A stretch of DNA of 64,000 nt from Paragonimus skrjabini miyazakii (GCA_014338405.1 JTDE01000415.1:158221-222220), one strand, 5' to 3'. Counted from the stretch's first letter, positions 26,046-41,369 are shown. Notes: a model not told the origin generated them from the sequence alone. Program-made: numbers and translations.

Positions 26046-29000
26046 ATTAGGCAAGACCGATTTATTACAACCACCTTCGCTTATGAGTAAGGCTGAATTG
26101 ACCAAACCTTTACGATACGAGACTGAGTAACTCTTCTGTTAACTCCAAGTGATCACGTGTGAGTGAGGTTCAGCTGAAAACGGATGATTGTCTTGACTGA
26201 TGCAATGAGAATGGGAAACCCTGTGGACATATGTTGTTCTCTAAGTTATCTGTTCCTGAGACCAAATGGACAGGAGTGGTACCGGATGTCGACTGACTGA
26301 TCAGACCAGTTAGTGAATTCACACAGGATTGTAAACAGCCATGGTACGAATACTGAACCATGCTGATTACTATCATCTGCAGGCTGTAGTATGCGGTTCG
26401 TCAAATCACACTCCCTTCTTCAAGACCAGTGGTTTGCCTACAAACTTTGGGCTTATCGTTTCCTCGTAAAGTTCTTAAGCTCGATACCATCACCATCCTG
26501 TCTCATTGAAAGCAACATTATCGTCCTCATCAGTCAGAATGCATCTCATAACAATTAACTACAATACTGTTACGCTTTAACACGACATTCAGTATGGACC
26601 AATATAGAACTATATAATTTCAGCGGATTTATATCAGTTTACCAGCAACATTCTGGAAGTCACCCAGAATCGGTCGTTCATCCCTCCGTATCCCTTCCTG
26701 ATCAGCCTACCTTTATCTCCCATGCCCACCCCATTCACGAAGAGGATATAAGTAAGTCGTGGAACGTTGGTTTGGAAAGCAGTTACTTAACATTAAATCA
26801 ACACAATGAGGGTCAACCAAGAGGTCGTCATCAGCACCTCATGGCCCCATGTTTTCACTCGTTTCTGCCTTATTGAAAGTATAAGCTTCAAAATGCCGCA
26901 ACTAACAAGTAAATATGTACGCGTCGGTTGCCTGTAGAAATCTTCTGAGTGTCGACTGTCTTCGTTTCAGGAAAAATGCCTCTTTAAATAGGGGTGGTGT
27001 TTCATTCATTAGGGGTTTTGTCAGTCTGTATAAGTATAAGACAGGCACCAAAAATCCAACTTTACTTGACAGGACACAGTTCATTCGAGTTTTCTGTTGG
27101 TTTTTGCACAAAGGTGCACTAATAGGCTGGGTGAAAGTGAAAACTGAGGTGACGAGATTTCAGTCAAGTTTTCACCTCTATGTTTGTTTTAATCTTGGGA
27201 GGGGGCTCATTGTACGGATGAACAATCCAAAGTTTGGGAATCAAGTACGGACTGTAAAGAGCAAAATAAAATTAAGGGCACCGATCATGTAAGAGCTGCG
27301 TGAGTGCAAGGGAAAGCATGTGTTCGTAAGCAATAGTTGGTTCGAAGGCTTACCCGTCTCCTCAAGAGGCAACCAGTTAGCTATATGTATAATCAGGCAC
27401 ATATGCGCATTATTTTGCAAACTTTGGTGGAGTGAGGTCAAAAATACATAAAAATGATTATCCATAAGTGAAATGTTACTATTTAACTGGAGCACACTTA
27501 ATAAGATAGGGAGCAGTTGAGCTAAAGTCCATGCATTAGGGTTCACAATCGAGAAGGTCCGTCGGGAGAGAGTAAAATCATCTCTTCCGTAGATGTGTTA
27601 CCTTTCATGAGGGAAGGTTTTGGTCAAATGAATCCGAACGGTGCAAAAGCAACGCAGAGTAAGACTATACAACTGCATCAGAACTGTTCAACCGGATGTT
27701 TTCACGTGATTAGTGCTCCTGTCTCGTCAAGGCTAATCAAAGTATCTTAAAGTATTGTAGGTTCCCCCCAAAAAAGGAGTATTCCATAAAGTGCTTGTGA
27801 CGTGCGAACTGCCCTGACGATTGATCAGTCAACATATACTGATGAAGGCTTACCTGTCCCGATGAATAATTCTAGTGTCTACATACCGTCTGGATTCGAA
27901 TACAGAGGACAAAGGTAATCAGCGTTACACCATCCAGTATTAGCTACCGTGCTATGATTGAATCTTCTCACGCCAATCTAAATTTAACAGCAGTCATATA
28001 AAGAGTAATCTAGAATAATCTAGATACAAGCAACTAGCAGAACATCATTGTAGTCCATTATTCTGAGAGGGACATTATGAAGAAAATCAAGTTTCACGGT
28101 CAACATTTCATTTGGCGGCTATTTTAAGAAGCGCTAATCGTTTCTCTGTGCTTTCTAGCTTTTGGGTTGAACAATACTTATTTCATACAGCCACTTTGTC
28201 ACCTAAGTCAATTTTTCCGGGCGCTCACATTAAAAAAGCAAATCTGCATTATCTTGTTCGCATTCGCATTTGCAAAAAGTTGTGCCTGAACACCGCCGAT
28301 CATCCCTCGCATACACTATTTCGACGTGAGTTGCTTTCACACGTTTTAAAATAATAAATCTACAGAGAATTAAGCCACAAACTCAGTTGACTTGCCATGT
28401 TTTAACAAGGATTTTAAATTACAGGAGCGATAGTTGAAGAATGCCCACCAACCGTTCTATATATTTCAGTGATCTGCCTTGAGGTGAATGAGAAAGTAAA
28501 CCGAGTTTAGTCCGTCAAGTTTGTCTCATTGTTTCTTACTATGAGGAAATAGTTCCGTTTCAAACTGTAAATTTGTATCTTATACGGCTCTTTAGTATAG
28601 CGCTTTTGGACTTCTTAAAAGTGATTATTTGATGTGAGTTTTTACTCCTGGAAGTGTCTACCTTAAGAGAAATACTGTAAATAAATCACGCTTCGAATGC
28701 GAATTGGTCAACGATGAGAACAGTAGATTGCCTAACGATTTCCCGTAGGCAGTGGGGGTAGATTCAACTATACAGCTCACCAGGTTGGCACCGTAATTAT
28801 GTGAAATGTCATTAACATTAAACTAAAACCAATCATAACCCTTAGCAGTTCTCTGAGACTGAAGTACACCTGACGCCAACTTGGGATGTTTGAAGAAATG
28901 AGCCTTAAAACTTGTTCGCCATCAACCAACGACTTGTCTCAATGCTGGAACATGCACACTCAGGTTTAATATTTAGTGGTAACCTCTTGGTTTCTGCTAT

Positions 29001-32000
29001 CCACAATATGCATTCTATTATGTCAGTCAAATATCGGGCACTTTCAGCTTAAAGCGTTTCCACCAACAGCGGTAGCCACATTAGTAGATGTGTCTCCTAG
29101 ACGAGTAGACGAACAGAAACTAGGGGTCTAGAAAAAGTTTGTTGTAAAGATATTGAGCAAAGTAATTGAAAGTTGGACGTCAGTTTCATCCGGCCAATAC
29201 AAGATACCATAAAAATGGAAGCTTGTTCAAAATTTCGCTTTTCCTAAAGCTAATATGCAGTTTATAGGTCGGTACGGATCACAAATTACACTAAAGCTTT
29301 TTTACTCTTGAGGCTAGCAAGCTAAAAAGTTTTCGCTGCCGTCACTGAGTAGTTCCAAGGACGAAGTCTGAAGAATATGAATAGAATGAACTTTATTATA
29401 AAATCGGTAGACTAGAGGTGCATTTACGATGTGCGCACAACAGCTAGCGTATCGTTCAAACAGGCGATCACTCTTTTGGCTTCCTCCAGGTACCATTTTA
29501 TGCTCAGCAGTCGAAATGTAGAAGATTGACCTTCTCGATATGTATTTGTCCATATAGTTAAACCTCTGCATTTGAGTAAGTAGGACACTCATCACACTCC
29601 ATCTAATCTAATGTCGAAATACTCTTGCAATCACATTAGAGGGAGGCAAAGAACAGTGCGTTTTCAAGTTCATCAGTATTGCAAACAGTGTACACTGTGA
29701 GCTAGTGCCATTTAATTTACTTGTTCTTGTCAATTGCAAAAACAAACCCACTGATGAAATATAACGATCATGTGAACGGCAGTTAAAGTGGACATAGTAA
29801 AGGGAACTTAGAATATGGTTCATCTAATGATACTGAATATGTTCGTATCTTTTGCGAGCAGAGGAGTTGACCATATTACTTGATCATCATAGCTACCGTC
29901 ATTTCCAATAGCTTCGGGTCTCGATTAGGTTGTGGTAATTATCTTGATAAAGCTGACAGTCGATCCTGACCATGGATAGTGAGATACCCCTAAATAGTTA
30001 CTGAACGTGATGACGCAACAGCTACTGGCAACTTAACTGATAGGATGGACTTCTGCATTTTCGATTACTAAACGCCTATTAGTCAAATACTACTTTGCTG
30101 GTCATTTGACATCGTTCAGCGTGTGGCTACCTATTCAAAACTCAAAGCATTTCGTGTTGGCGGGACGTCTGCTAATCAAGTGTTAATAGCTCCTTCTCTA
30201 CGAGAAAATGTTTCTGACAAAGTCGGTATCATTATACTATAATCGACCTATAGTTCATTACAACGTAGCAAGTTTAATTTTTATTCTTGTTACCGTGCAC
30301 CTGATGTATATGACTAGTGGTTCCGTGTATGAGATTGACAAGAAAGAGTGAAAGTGTTACGATTTGTTGGAGTTCATCTCCTATCGTTTTTCTACGAGAT
30401 CGTCTACTAGTTCATTTCTAATCACAACTACATCAGATCATCTAACGGACTAAATTGATACTATTGGTTACTACTTGATATTCCACCATCAGTTCCATAT
30501 GGCCTTATGTATGTATGAAATGTGATTTGATTTATGTTGTATCGTATTCAACCATTACTGATGATTTCCTTTGAATACTTCAGCTTTAACGAATAACGCT
30601 AACATGAGAGTTGTCGGGACAAGTTTTCAAATGTTGCTTCTCTCAGGTACATGCTATGGACTAAACAAAAACGTGGTGGCCTATCACAGCTATCAAGTAC
30701 TTACATGTAGTTAATCGACCTGGTTTTATTAATCGGCCTTCTGGGAATGGGGAGCAAAAATTAGATACGCGAAATCAGCGTACATCTTTAAGTACAATCG
30801 TGTACTACTGCTTGATGGGCTAACTCTTTACTGTGATAGTGTGGATGGAGAACACGATTGTAAGTCTCGCCACTGGAATGGGCCAGCCAGAGTGTAAAGG
30901 CAGCGTAAAAGTCTAGTAGGTTGTTTCAGTGAATAAACGTGAGCATAAACTTCAACATTCCATTTTAGTCTTTTATGGACTGATCTGTGTATTCTATCAA
31001 ACGATAGCGGCCGGTGAACACGTAGATCGGGTAGATAACACACAATTTGATCATGCTCGGCACACGATTGAGTAGTGCCCAATTAGGCTTATTTCCTTAA
31101 AGAACCACTACACGGTTGCATGTAAAATATTGTAGCCGCACATCACACACAATTTTTCATACTCTTCCGTGATATTACTAACATTTAGATTACTTATGAG
31201 GCTATTTGTGAGTTATATAGCGCATGCAGAATTTTACATTTGGATCACTACAATGAGGACATTGATACTTAAATTTATCTCAGAAACACACTGTTGAAAA
31301 CTATTGAGTAACCACTGGTTTTAACTGGCTTGCTATGATCAAGTAATGTTAACTTAGTTGTAACACTGTACATCATGAACCACTGAATTACCGGTTGGGG
31401 CCGCGATTGACCCCTCTAAATCTGGGTAGCTTGTCCTTATCTGGTATATGTGTATCCAGTTAAATCGCTTAATGGCAAGGACCTTAATAGCCAAAAACGT
31501 CAGTGATAACCCAACCAATTAAATTTCATTCGCCTCTGAATACAAATCTTGTGGTTTTTGTTTTGGAATTCTTAGGTAGTTTTGTCACTGAACTCAGCAA
31601 ATGAGTGTAAATGATTCTAGTTTACTTGAGGGTTGTTCGGTAAACCTATCCAAGATAATAGAACACATAGTATTTCAAGCTGTCTAATTTCTGATAAACA
31701 GGGTCAGCATTTTTGTACTACAGGTTGAACAATACGCTAGCCTGACGTAAGCTTTGCCATTCAATTAAATGTTTCGAAACGAAGCCTTTTAGATGTGAGT
31801 TTTACACTTTCAACCATAATGTTAATATGAGCACTCGCTTCGTATATTAGCGCATCTACCACTATGACAATGTTTACGTAAGGATATCGGATGTGGGTGG
31901 TCCCAAGTCGGTTTTATAACATCAGGAGAAGGCCAGTAACACCACGAGAGGCTGATATCTCAAGAAAGTCGGATCCGCAGGAAAATTCATTCAAGGGTGA

Positions 32001-35000
32001 TGGTAATGTGAATTCCACCTACGGTGTGAGCCATTTATTTGATAACCATAATTGTATCCACGCAAATTGATATTGTGCAATCGAAATCAACACCTCATTC
32101 TATGGGTTCTGACGTGTACAGGTAGAGAGTTCAATACTTTTTGCTGATCTATTGAGTATAATGGAAGGATGTGCTAACGTGCAGATGTGGACGACTAAAT
32201 GGCACGGAGCCAGTTGAATTAACGTCAATCACACAACAGAACATGTACATCAAGTTGGAACACTGAGGTTATATGCGAACGACTGAACGGTTTATAGCAC
32301 CTGTACAACAGAAACTCATAAACTTGCTTTCTCACAGTCTAAGAGCCAGATATTTACCAGAGAATGAGGCCAACTTTATCCAGTAGTGAATTTGAACACG
32401 GAAGTCTGAAACAGATTTTGATACAGTACATCACCAGTCCAGTATAATCTAGTGTACTACAACGTGCTTGTATGACAGTTTATCGGTCTGACATCATAGC
32501 AGATTTTAAAAGGTATTGTGTACCAAAAACGAAATAACTCAGCACACGAAAGCACACCGATGCTCACGTGTTAGTAATAGACTAGAACAGGGACAGATAA
32601 GTCTTTCTGGACTCAAAAAGTGTCGTCCACATGCCAGTGTCCTTGGCTTTTGCCTAGTGTAAAAAAGAGTCAGGTATTCCCCAAGTTTCCACAGGTTGTA
32701 GCTATTAATAGATAAAACCCACCCCCATGCAGAAAAACGTATTTATACGAACTATTTCGATTGATGATGGGTGACCTGGTTTGTGTACATCGTCAAGCCG
32801 GTTGTCATCCTTAGTTTGTTTTGTAATGTCTAATCAACTCAAATGCATGAATTTCCTACAAACCGAATAAAGTGTAGTAAAATTTGCCTGTTAACCTATG
32901 GGACATTTGTTTACAAATATTATTAATTTTGAACCATACTAACATGGCTTGAAACAAACGAACACAAAGCTGTCGCCCACAAGAGACCACTTTCTTGCCT
33001 TTGCTTAGAAAATACAATGAAAAACGTTCGGAATTCTCTGACTGGCTATGCGTATGAAATGAACAGGCAGTTGAATATTCTGGCTAAGGATTTGAAAAGA
33101 ACTTGGGATTTCTGAAAAATCATCCGGGTGATAGTTGCCCCAGGCTAGATCCGAAGAGTTAAAACACATGTTCCCTCGGCTTATCAGTGTATAATGCCGA
33201 CATTAACCAACGGGAGACTGAATTAGAAACGGTTTTAAGAACACAGTAAGTGACAGTCCACAGGATTGGTTCAGTTCTAAACAACGCTGATGGAACCACG
33301 GAAAGTAATGCTGAGCAATATGTTATGGCCAATACTTTACGCTTTTCGTGCTGGATGACACAAATTAGGCGCATACATAAAGTCTGACAGATACGTCTAC
33401 ATGGCATCTATGCAGGCTTATATGAAAAGCCAGAAATGCTCTGGATCTTACGTTTGATTTTCTAACTACCAAACTAAAGGCTTTTTAGTGAGCATACTAG
33501 AGGTCATCGTTGCTTTAACATGGTTTATTGGATATATCCTTAAGTCAAGCACAGTTGTTTTGTGTTTATGGTTGTACTTTAGGCGTGATGCAATGTTTGC
33601 CATCATGTATAGATACCTGAAACAGAACTGTACGTTCGGAATGACAAGGAGCTTATAAATATGTGAACCGGTGCGTGTAAGTGGATGTGGCACTAAAACA
33701 TCACAACTTAGCCTGTAGCGGAATCGGGCACCGTCAACCTGAGTTGGAAAGACAAGCATTTCATCCTGGCAATCAGTTATAACGTTTACGACACGGATAC
33801 AGTAGAGTTTACTGGACGGTACAAGGAACTCAAGTAACATGTGCCAATATATACATTATCTATTATGTTACTGGACGAAAAGATGCCGTGCTACCTAGTG
33901 TAGTGGGAACACTAGAAGCGCACACAGAAGCGCTGCTAGAAAATATAAGGGAGCGTCTACGCATGTATGGGAAGGCCGTACTGAGGATAGGTAGTCAAGT
34001 GCAACGAAATTTTTACTTGCCTCTAACTGAACCTCATCGAGGTTGCTAGCAGTGCGGTAATAAATCATTCTCAAAAACAAAACAGAGTACGATTGTCACA
34101 AACCGCTTTGTTGCACATGCTTGATTACCATAATTCTTCGTCTTTATGGGCACGGGGTCCGGTATATTGTTGGTGTGAATGAATGTGGACGTTTGTTGGC
34201 ATGATGAAATAGCCCCAAAATGATCGGTTCTCCAGAGTTCATCTGCCCCGTGCTAAATCTTACTCATGTGTCTAGTGTTGCCAAATGACCGGCTAAAATT
34301 TCTTGTATGACTTCATGTGTTACAGACCAGCTGTAGTATGCAGGTGATGACTGAACCGCATTCATTTATTTGCTATGCTTATCCATAAGCGTACCTTAAA
34401 AACAGCGTTAGACACATGAAGAGTTTGACGGGACATAGTAATAAAAACTGACATGTTGACAACTTGTTGACGACTCTCGATCAGTTTGGATTGTACAGTC
34501 ATACAGGTGCTACAATACCTGCCATTTGGAACCACAGCGAATCGGACACGGTAGGGAACTATATGTAAGATTTGAACAAACAAGCTCGTTTTCCAGCTAG
34601 TTATGATGAACAGAACAAAAAGGTTACGCTGAGTTAATATGTAGGAGATAAGTGAAGTTGGATGGACGACTAGTGGTTGAAAGTAGGCATTAATCATTTC
34701 GCTGTGGTTCTTTTTGATCGGAGCCGCGTCTTTGCCCGTTTTGTTGCTCAGAAAACTTGGAAACCATGCGTCTAGCACACTTCCCAGGCCCAGATCGAAG
34801 TTAATTGAAAAACGAATTTGGCACATTCTCCAAAAACTGACTGTTGCACCCACGATCTCTCTAGCACTATGGTCGGAATCTCTACCCAGTCTTTGATGTT
34901 CTGTCGGTCTATACTGCACACTTTTGAGAGAGTTTAATCCAAGGCATGGAATCGCAGCTCTGGTTTACCCCGCCTTCTTGTCCCGAACACACAAGTGACA
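26046..35000. other. Long intron segment without a supported gene
   Basis: Short open frames occur on both strands (for example 26915-27292 plus, 33466-33840 minus, 34362-34919 minus) but none has a recognisable domain. 28005-28026 holds a tandem duplication of ATAATCTAGA. The only repeat recognised is the tRNA-like remnant at 27845-27945. Confidence 0.4.
27845..27945 (-). repeat. tRNA-like SINE head remnant, minus strand
   Basis: The reverse complement contains GTATTCGAATCCAGAC, a good B-box match, preceded by GGATGGTGTAACGCTGATTA as an A-box-like stretch. The spacing resembles a pol III promoter, but no full tRNA fold is possible. Confidence 0.4.
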
Positions 35001-35860
35001 GTGTACACGGTGGCAGAGTTGGATGAAAAATGACCTGTCATTTGTGGGACATAAGTATCGGCCTCCTCTTTAGCACCACTCCCACCACTTTAACCATCAG
35101 CTTTACCACCATCATCGCCTAGTGGACCCTTCCATTCGCTCGCTGACCGTGATCATCATCAGCATCATCAACAGCCGTTGCTTCCGCTGCAACAGCAGCA
35201 AAGTCAGTTATGCAATCCCTCCGCCCATACACTCACGCACGCACGCACACGCATACCGGACCATCGACAAGCTCGACTGCACCACACCCAATTGGAAAAT
35301 TGATGCGGAAAATGGGCAGGGAATTGGCAAGAAGCAAGCCGCCTTTCCTTGGGGAGGGGTGGATTTTGGGCTGTTCAGGTGAAGCATTTATACGGAAGAT
35401 GAGGCAGACGGCTTGTCTCATTCTCACCCTTCTTGAGAGGTCAAATGGAGTTGTGGGTCTAAGCGGACCTGCAGAATGAATCCGCGCCATCAGGTCAGCT
35501 TATCACCAGCGCCATGCCGACCGGGTAGATGTAGGGCGATTGGAAGGGAGGAGGAAGGGTAGTGGGTTAGCAGCTGTCACAACACGGCGGTTGCGGCAGA
35601 AGCGGCAGCAGCAGCATCCGCCACACAGCGACAACATAATGGAATGGCGTCTGCAAGAAACAGAGTTCGCAAAGAAGAAATAGATGAGCCACGTGCCCAT
35701 TGACAGAATGCACTGAGAGTATGTAAGGGTAGTTGAGTGATCTTGTAAAGTAATCAGACTCTTGTGTAACTGGGCGGTGTGGTAACCTCGAACTAACAGT
35801 GTATACTGACGATGAGTTTCACTGGCACGTGTCTCCACTGCCACAAAATAATTTTTATTT
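35001..35860. other. GC-richer intron island
   Basis: The island has CAT/CAC/CAG trinucleotide-biased stretches (35050-35210), a CACGCA run (35232-35250) and a GCGGCAGCAGCAG stretch (about 35600-35615). Open frames on both strands come from the composition. It could be an intronic regulatory element or an alternative exon, but no splice-bounded frame was convincing. Confidence 0.3.
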
Positions 35861-36365
35861 TTTGTATCTTTCCACTGACGTATACTGTTAAATATCCTGC
35901 TGGATCACACTTCATAATAATAGAAAATTTTTGGAAGTTCACTGAAGACTAAAATATACTGAAGTCGTACAGACCTAGATGAAGAATTAGCTACGCTAAT
36001 ACGATGCGTTAGTTGACCTAACACATGAATGAAGGACAACAACTCTTGTACTACCTGGCTACACTGAAAGGAATGCACTGAGGTAGGTAGAATGCTAGAT
36101 TTAGTTTCAGGACGAGTGTAAATTAGCTATGTGGTTTGGAGTATGTGCGTGAATGGGTTTCAAGTGGAGACACACTGAGTCAAAAGTAGTTTTAATATCA
36201 CCATTAGATAACGCTTTTGACACGGTTAGCGACAAACCAAGCAATGAGTTTCGCTAAGCGTGCATTTGAAGAATGGTTGTACATGTAATCGAATGACAAA
36301 GGGACCTTACGAGTTATTAGGTGATTGTTCTAGTGGGCATGTCAGTTTCAAGTTGAAAACCGCTC

Positions 36366-36535
36366 ACAAGTAATCATAGCCGCCACAATCAGATAGACTT
36401 TCGAGCTAGCCCCTTTTAGAAAGAAGCAATAGACTCGAGTTTCACTCTCGTTAGAGCTCATCACGCATGAGACCAGAACTCCGGCCATGGTTTGTGAGGC
36501 AACCGTGTTGATCACTGCGGCAGTGGTTTCACACT
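36366..36535 (-). repeat. tRNA-derived SINE copy, minus strand
   Basis: On the minus strand the head carries AACACGGTTGCCTCAC, identical to the core at 52242-52257. It is followed by GAGCTCTAACGAGAG, GAAACTCGAGTCTA and the AAAAGGGGC body words of the 52-kb copy. It has the simple head-body structure without an inverted arm. Confidence 0.7.
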
Positions 36536-36614
36536 AGATACGGCCGGATTATCATATCTAAACACTTAACCACTTTCGTTCTTGAGTACTGATCAATTAA
36601 TATTTAGTTTCAAA

Positions 36615-36768
36615 CAGACTTTTCAGGGCTGTTGTTTTTGAAAACAGATATTATACTGGAGGTTCGACTGCTAGAATTCATCACTAATGTACATCACTAA
36701 GTCGATTTCGATCATCACTACGGCCATGACGATTGTATGTCAAACGTTTTGACCACTAAACCAATGAC
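36615..36768 (-). repeat. Very degenerate SINE body
   Basis: The spacing of CAGACTTTTCAG, GAAAACAG and ATTCATCACTA words follows the SINE body on the minus strand, but divergence is high. Confidence 0.3.
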
Positions 36769-39700
36769 CTCGAAGTAAGCACCATTTGTTAACCACATCT
36801 AGTCAGTCATCCACTTGAGAGTACTGCTCGGGTCGCTCTACTACCCTGACGGACAACCTGATTACTGTCCATTTAACCCCAGTCGGTCTTTAGTAATGCG
36901 CATTTTCAAGTTTGGTTGAACCCACAATTTCTGTTGAGCCTGCCGAGCAATATGTTTGATGGCTAGCAAGCAACTGCGAAGGTTGATTGTTACCAGTGGA
37001 ACATTAACTGTATTCAACCCCAATATTCACATTCAAAAAGAGTGTTAAATTTGCATGCATAATCATTTTACTCTGTTTCAAGATTATTATGACGCCGGAC
37101 ACGTTCACACATTCCTCAACTTTCTAGGAGAATCTCTAACTACAATATGTACAGAGTGCAAAACACAATCTAGTTTTCAGTTGCTGAAACATTCAAACTG
37201 ATGTAATAAGCTGAACTTCCCATGTCTCTCAATTGTACGCACCTCTCGATTCAAAGTAGATTTTGGCTGTGCAAAATGGAATGTGATCCTCGTAGTTCTT
37301 AGGAACTTTTACAGGCCGCGCGTATGCAAGCCGCTACGTAAGGTGTGTAGGTTCGCTTTCAGCCCAGACCCCTTGGATAGCGTCCACCAATTAGTCTGTT
37401 TCCTTTCGCTTGTCTACTCAATAAATACCACATGTTCGCAGCTACGTTTACGTCCGGACTATGCACAAACCAAACCGTTGGATTCCTGTAATTTTTGTGA
37501 AAGTCAGATTTTGTTCGTTTCCCAGTTTGTATCCTATCAGAGTCTTAGTTAAACTACCAGTGTTCACTAGTGATCACGTCCGAGAATTGCATCCAGCCAT
37601 GGGAATCGTGAACACAAGAGTGTGCACTAGCTTCTGTCAAAAGAATGTAAGATAGCATTTATCGTCAAAACTGAGGGTAGCTCATATCATCAGTCAACCA
37701 CTCTCAAAAGGGTGTCAACTGTGCTGTGCTGGGTTTTGTCTTACATAATGTCAGCGGTGCACTCATCCACCAAGTCCTTCAGGCTTGAAGTCTCCCTCTA
37801 CACTATAGGTTAATGTTCTGCTAACACGTGTCCACTACACACGTCTCTTAACCCGTAACAATCGCTTTCGGTTCTGTGACAAAAGAACAACTGTGAAACT
37901 ACCTTGAATTTTCAGGTGACCAGAAATGACGTAATTTTCAGAATTTTATGAGCAGCTTCTCCCAAAGAACTTCAGTTTCTATCCATTTCTCACAGTCATT
38001 CACACCAAATGTGTCATTTAGAACCTCTCCTTTAGTCGCTTGAGCTTTATTTGAACAAACTCTCTTTCAGCCGCCGTTTTCTTCGTTCCTTTTAAACTGG
38101 AGAGAGAAATAAGTTGATGTGCTATAGAACCAAATCGATCAGCTGGTTTCATGATATCTCAAGAACTCAGCTACTTGTCTCATACTTTGCAACTGTCCAT
38201 CATCCGGGCTTGTATCACACGGCAAAATGAGCATTCTGTAAAACGAATTCTCCTAAGATCAATAAACAAAACGAGCCGGCAAAACTAGGCTTATTGATAG
38301 AGACCGGTGCGCTTTTGTAAGTAGAACTCAGCAGATCAAAAGTTGATCACCAATTCCATTTTTAGGGTAGTGTAATCCACTAGGAGTGGAGGTGTTCGAA
38401 TAAATATGAGAAAGAGCACTTGTGACACTGTTTTTCCTTAGCCGCCGAAGAATAGCCTACACTTCATAACATGTACATTTTGTAATCATGCATCAACTGA
38501 ACGTGACACACTAAAGACTGGCGTTCACATAGTCATAAAACGAAATGTACGACTGCATTCTTAAGCACTCATGCGATAGAGTAAAACATTACAACAAAGT
38601 CAGATACGATATGAAGATTGCAATATGTCCAAAAATTTAACCTTAGTGCACCTCAAAAGCAATTGTTAAAACTCAGCTCAACATCACTAACTGTTAGTAC
38701 GTGTCGGAATAAGCCTGTTTGCTATTTTCTTGAAGTCTGAATGGTGCTATTTTTATTGAAAATTCTAATGCCATCTTTACTGTAGACTGACTGAGATCAT
38801 TTTGTTAAACAAGTCATACTATACAAACACTTTTGTGGACGCCGGTCGTCCTACAGACAACATACATGAAAAAATTGCAGAAAGCTGATGTGGTTGTGTT
38901 GTTTTTGCAGAGTTAGGAAACAAATGCACACAGTAAACAAGTGGAACTATGCCATTCGTATTTCAGCGTCCAGCTACTGATTGTTGGTACGGGAAGCCGG
39001 TGCACTTTCCCAGCATTACAACGGAAAGGATGTTTTGATGTAACTGACGCTACGTCTCTCAACTTTCACACAAAATCGCGATTTACTAACTCGCGTACGG
39101 AAGTCATTTGCATATCACGCTTAAAATTTTTTGGGCAGTAAATGTAGGAAATCTGTTTGCAGAGTTGAAGCCAACAGATTGACCGGATAGTCCGTGTCTT
39201 ATGTGAAGTTAATTGCAGGTCAACTTTGGCTAGAACGGGAGTAATTGATTCCTTCTTTTGGTCACACCTTAGTATTGAGTTCCACTTTCCTAACGCCTAT
39301 CCGAATACGTGAGTGAAAACACGGGGTGCACAAGCTTAATAAACAGTGGTAACCAAAAGTCCAGCAGTGGTTTTAGTTCCGTACATTTTTTGCTCATAAG
39401 TATTACATTTAACAAAAATTGTAAATATTGCCACCGCGAATAAGCTCAAACAACTGTTGTTAGACGAAAACAATAGTGTATCGCTGTCCACATAAACGCG
39501 ACCTTCCAAATTACGATTTTGTCTATGTGGCTGTCATGATTACCTCTTGAAAATGGATCTACGGAAACTAGACAAACGGACACTATTTCCCATTGGCGAA
39601 ATAAAGACAGTGAGAATCAGTGAAGCCAATGAAGCCGTGCAGTACTATGTAACTAACCACAACATGACTTGCTGTGTTGTCCGAGTTGCACCAAGAATCG

Positions 39701-41369
39701 CTTCATCATTGTTATCGCTAAGTTCACAACTTTGTTCCTTTCCACTTCTTCTCCTGGTTTGAGTCTGTAAACGCGTTTATTCTTGACTGGGTTTGGGAGA
39801 CTAATCAATCGCCAGGGCACTCGTTCCGAAACTGACTCTCACATTATGTAGCAGCCGATAATCTGTTGAGGGCATATTTGCTGCAACTCAGAAATAAAAG
39901 AAGCTCGTTGTAGTAAAGTCTGTATGGCGAAGAGGAAAATAACAATAAGCAAATTCCACAAATTTGCCGTCCTTTCGCTCCAGTCACCAGTTTTAGTCTA
40001 TAAAGCCGTTCCTGTTGTCTGAGTAAATGGGATACAGTTTAAAGTCAATTAACAGTTAGGCGAACTAGACTGGGAATGAAAACTGCTACTTTAGTTTGAC
40101 ACCAAATCACTAAGTTATAACCTACTGTCGGTTTCCAGTTGGATTGAAGGGTTAGAAAGTGATCACTGATTGACAATATTATAATGGCGACTTTAACCCC
40201 TAATTTTTCAATGACTGATTTCCACCCTATTCTAAGTGGTGAAGTGTAAAGCGGCTTGAACAGATAGCTTTTTTACCGCGAGAAGCATCTGTTCATTTGG
40301 TCAGATATTCCATTACCAGCCGTTAGGTGCTGGTTTGAAACTAAAAGCAAAAACATAGTTACTAGGCAACTTATCAAAATTCAACTAGACGTCTGTTAAG
40401 TAATCCCTTTATAAAGTTATTGTCCAGTTACAAAGAAAGATGGTACCACTTTAAACGAATCGTTGGCAGTTGCGGCAATTCGATTTCTGGTCACGTTGTC
40501 ATAATGATCACGATTCAATTAGTTGATTGTTCAGTGTGAAACAAATTTCATGTAGGATCGGTCAATGTCCTGAAGTCTTTGATAAACACCCATTCAGTCA
40601 CAGTGAGTAATGCCCAGTTAATTCTGACTGTTTGTTCAAGCCACGCTTACAGATGCTTAAAAGTGGAAATGTTCTTTTGGTTTCAGTTAAATAGTCCTCT
40701 TTTTATAAACCATTAGCCAACATGATCAAAGAAGGTCACTCGCGAGTGTATATAGTAGACAATTTAGATCATGTATAGACCACGCGTTAGATGTCACTGG
40801 AGCACCTTTTATTGCTAAAATTTTTTGACTTGTTTTACCACAACGACAATTTGTCAGACAAAACTGACGGACGGTATCGAACGAAGTAAAATCAGTCGAA
40901 ACGTTTTGTGTTTACATTCTGAACCAAGATTATGTGATGGAGTCGAAGTAATAACAAATAAGCAGAAACCTATCTACGGTTTGGAATTTAATAGACTGAC
41001 AGAGATCATTTGTTCATGTAAAACCAATGAGCTATTGGGGTTAACAGCGAGAAATGGCGCGAAGTTTGTGCAGAATTACCACATCAGCCGTCTCTATTAA
41101 AATGAATGGGGCGAACACACTATGTGTATTATTTAGTAAGGAAAACAAGCCAAATTCACATATTAGTTTTAGACCGTAGGCGCTTCTCGAGTCCTAACTA
41201 CCTAATGACTTTCACGAAACCAGATAAAGGTGTTGTCAGTAGGGGAGAGGTTTGCTTAGTGAGCTCTTCATAGCGCTATTCTACACATGTTCATTACTGA
41301 TGAGTACTCGGAGATTTGATTAATTTCAAGTTGGATCTCACCTACATTTGGTCTCAGTTTTCGTAACGG
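36769..41369. other. Intron segment, nothing recognised
   Basis: Short chance frames only. No RNA gene or bounded repeat was identified. Confidence 0.4.

Noticed and set aside
27845..27945. A functional tRNA gene
   Set aside because: The B box is good, but no acceptor stem or complete cloverleaf can be formed; it is read as a SINE remnant.
34362..34919. 185-codon minus-strand frame
   Set aside because: Composition looks random and no domain or repeat similarity was recognised.
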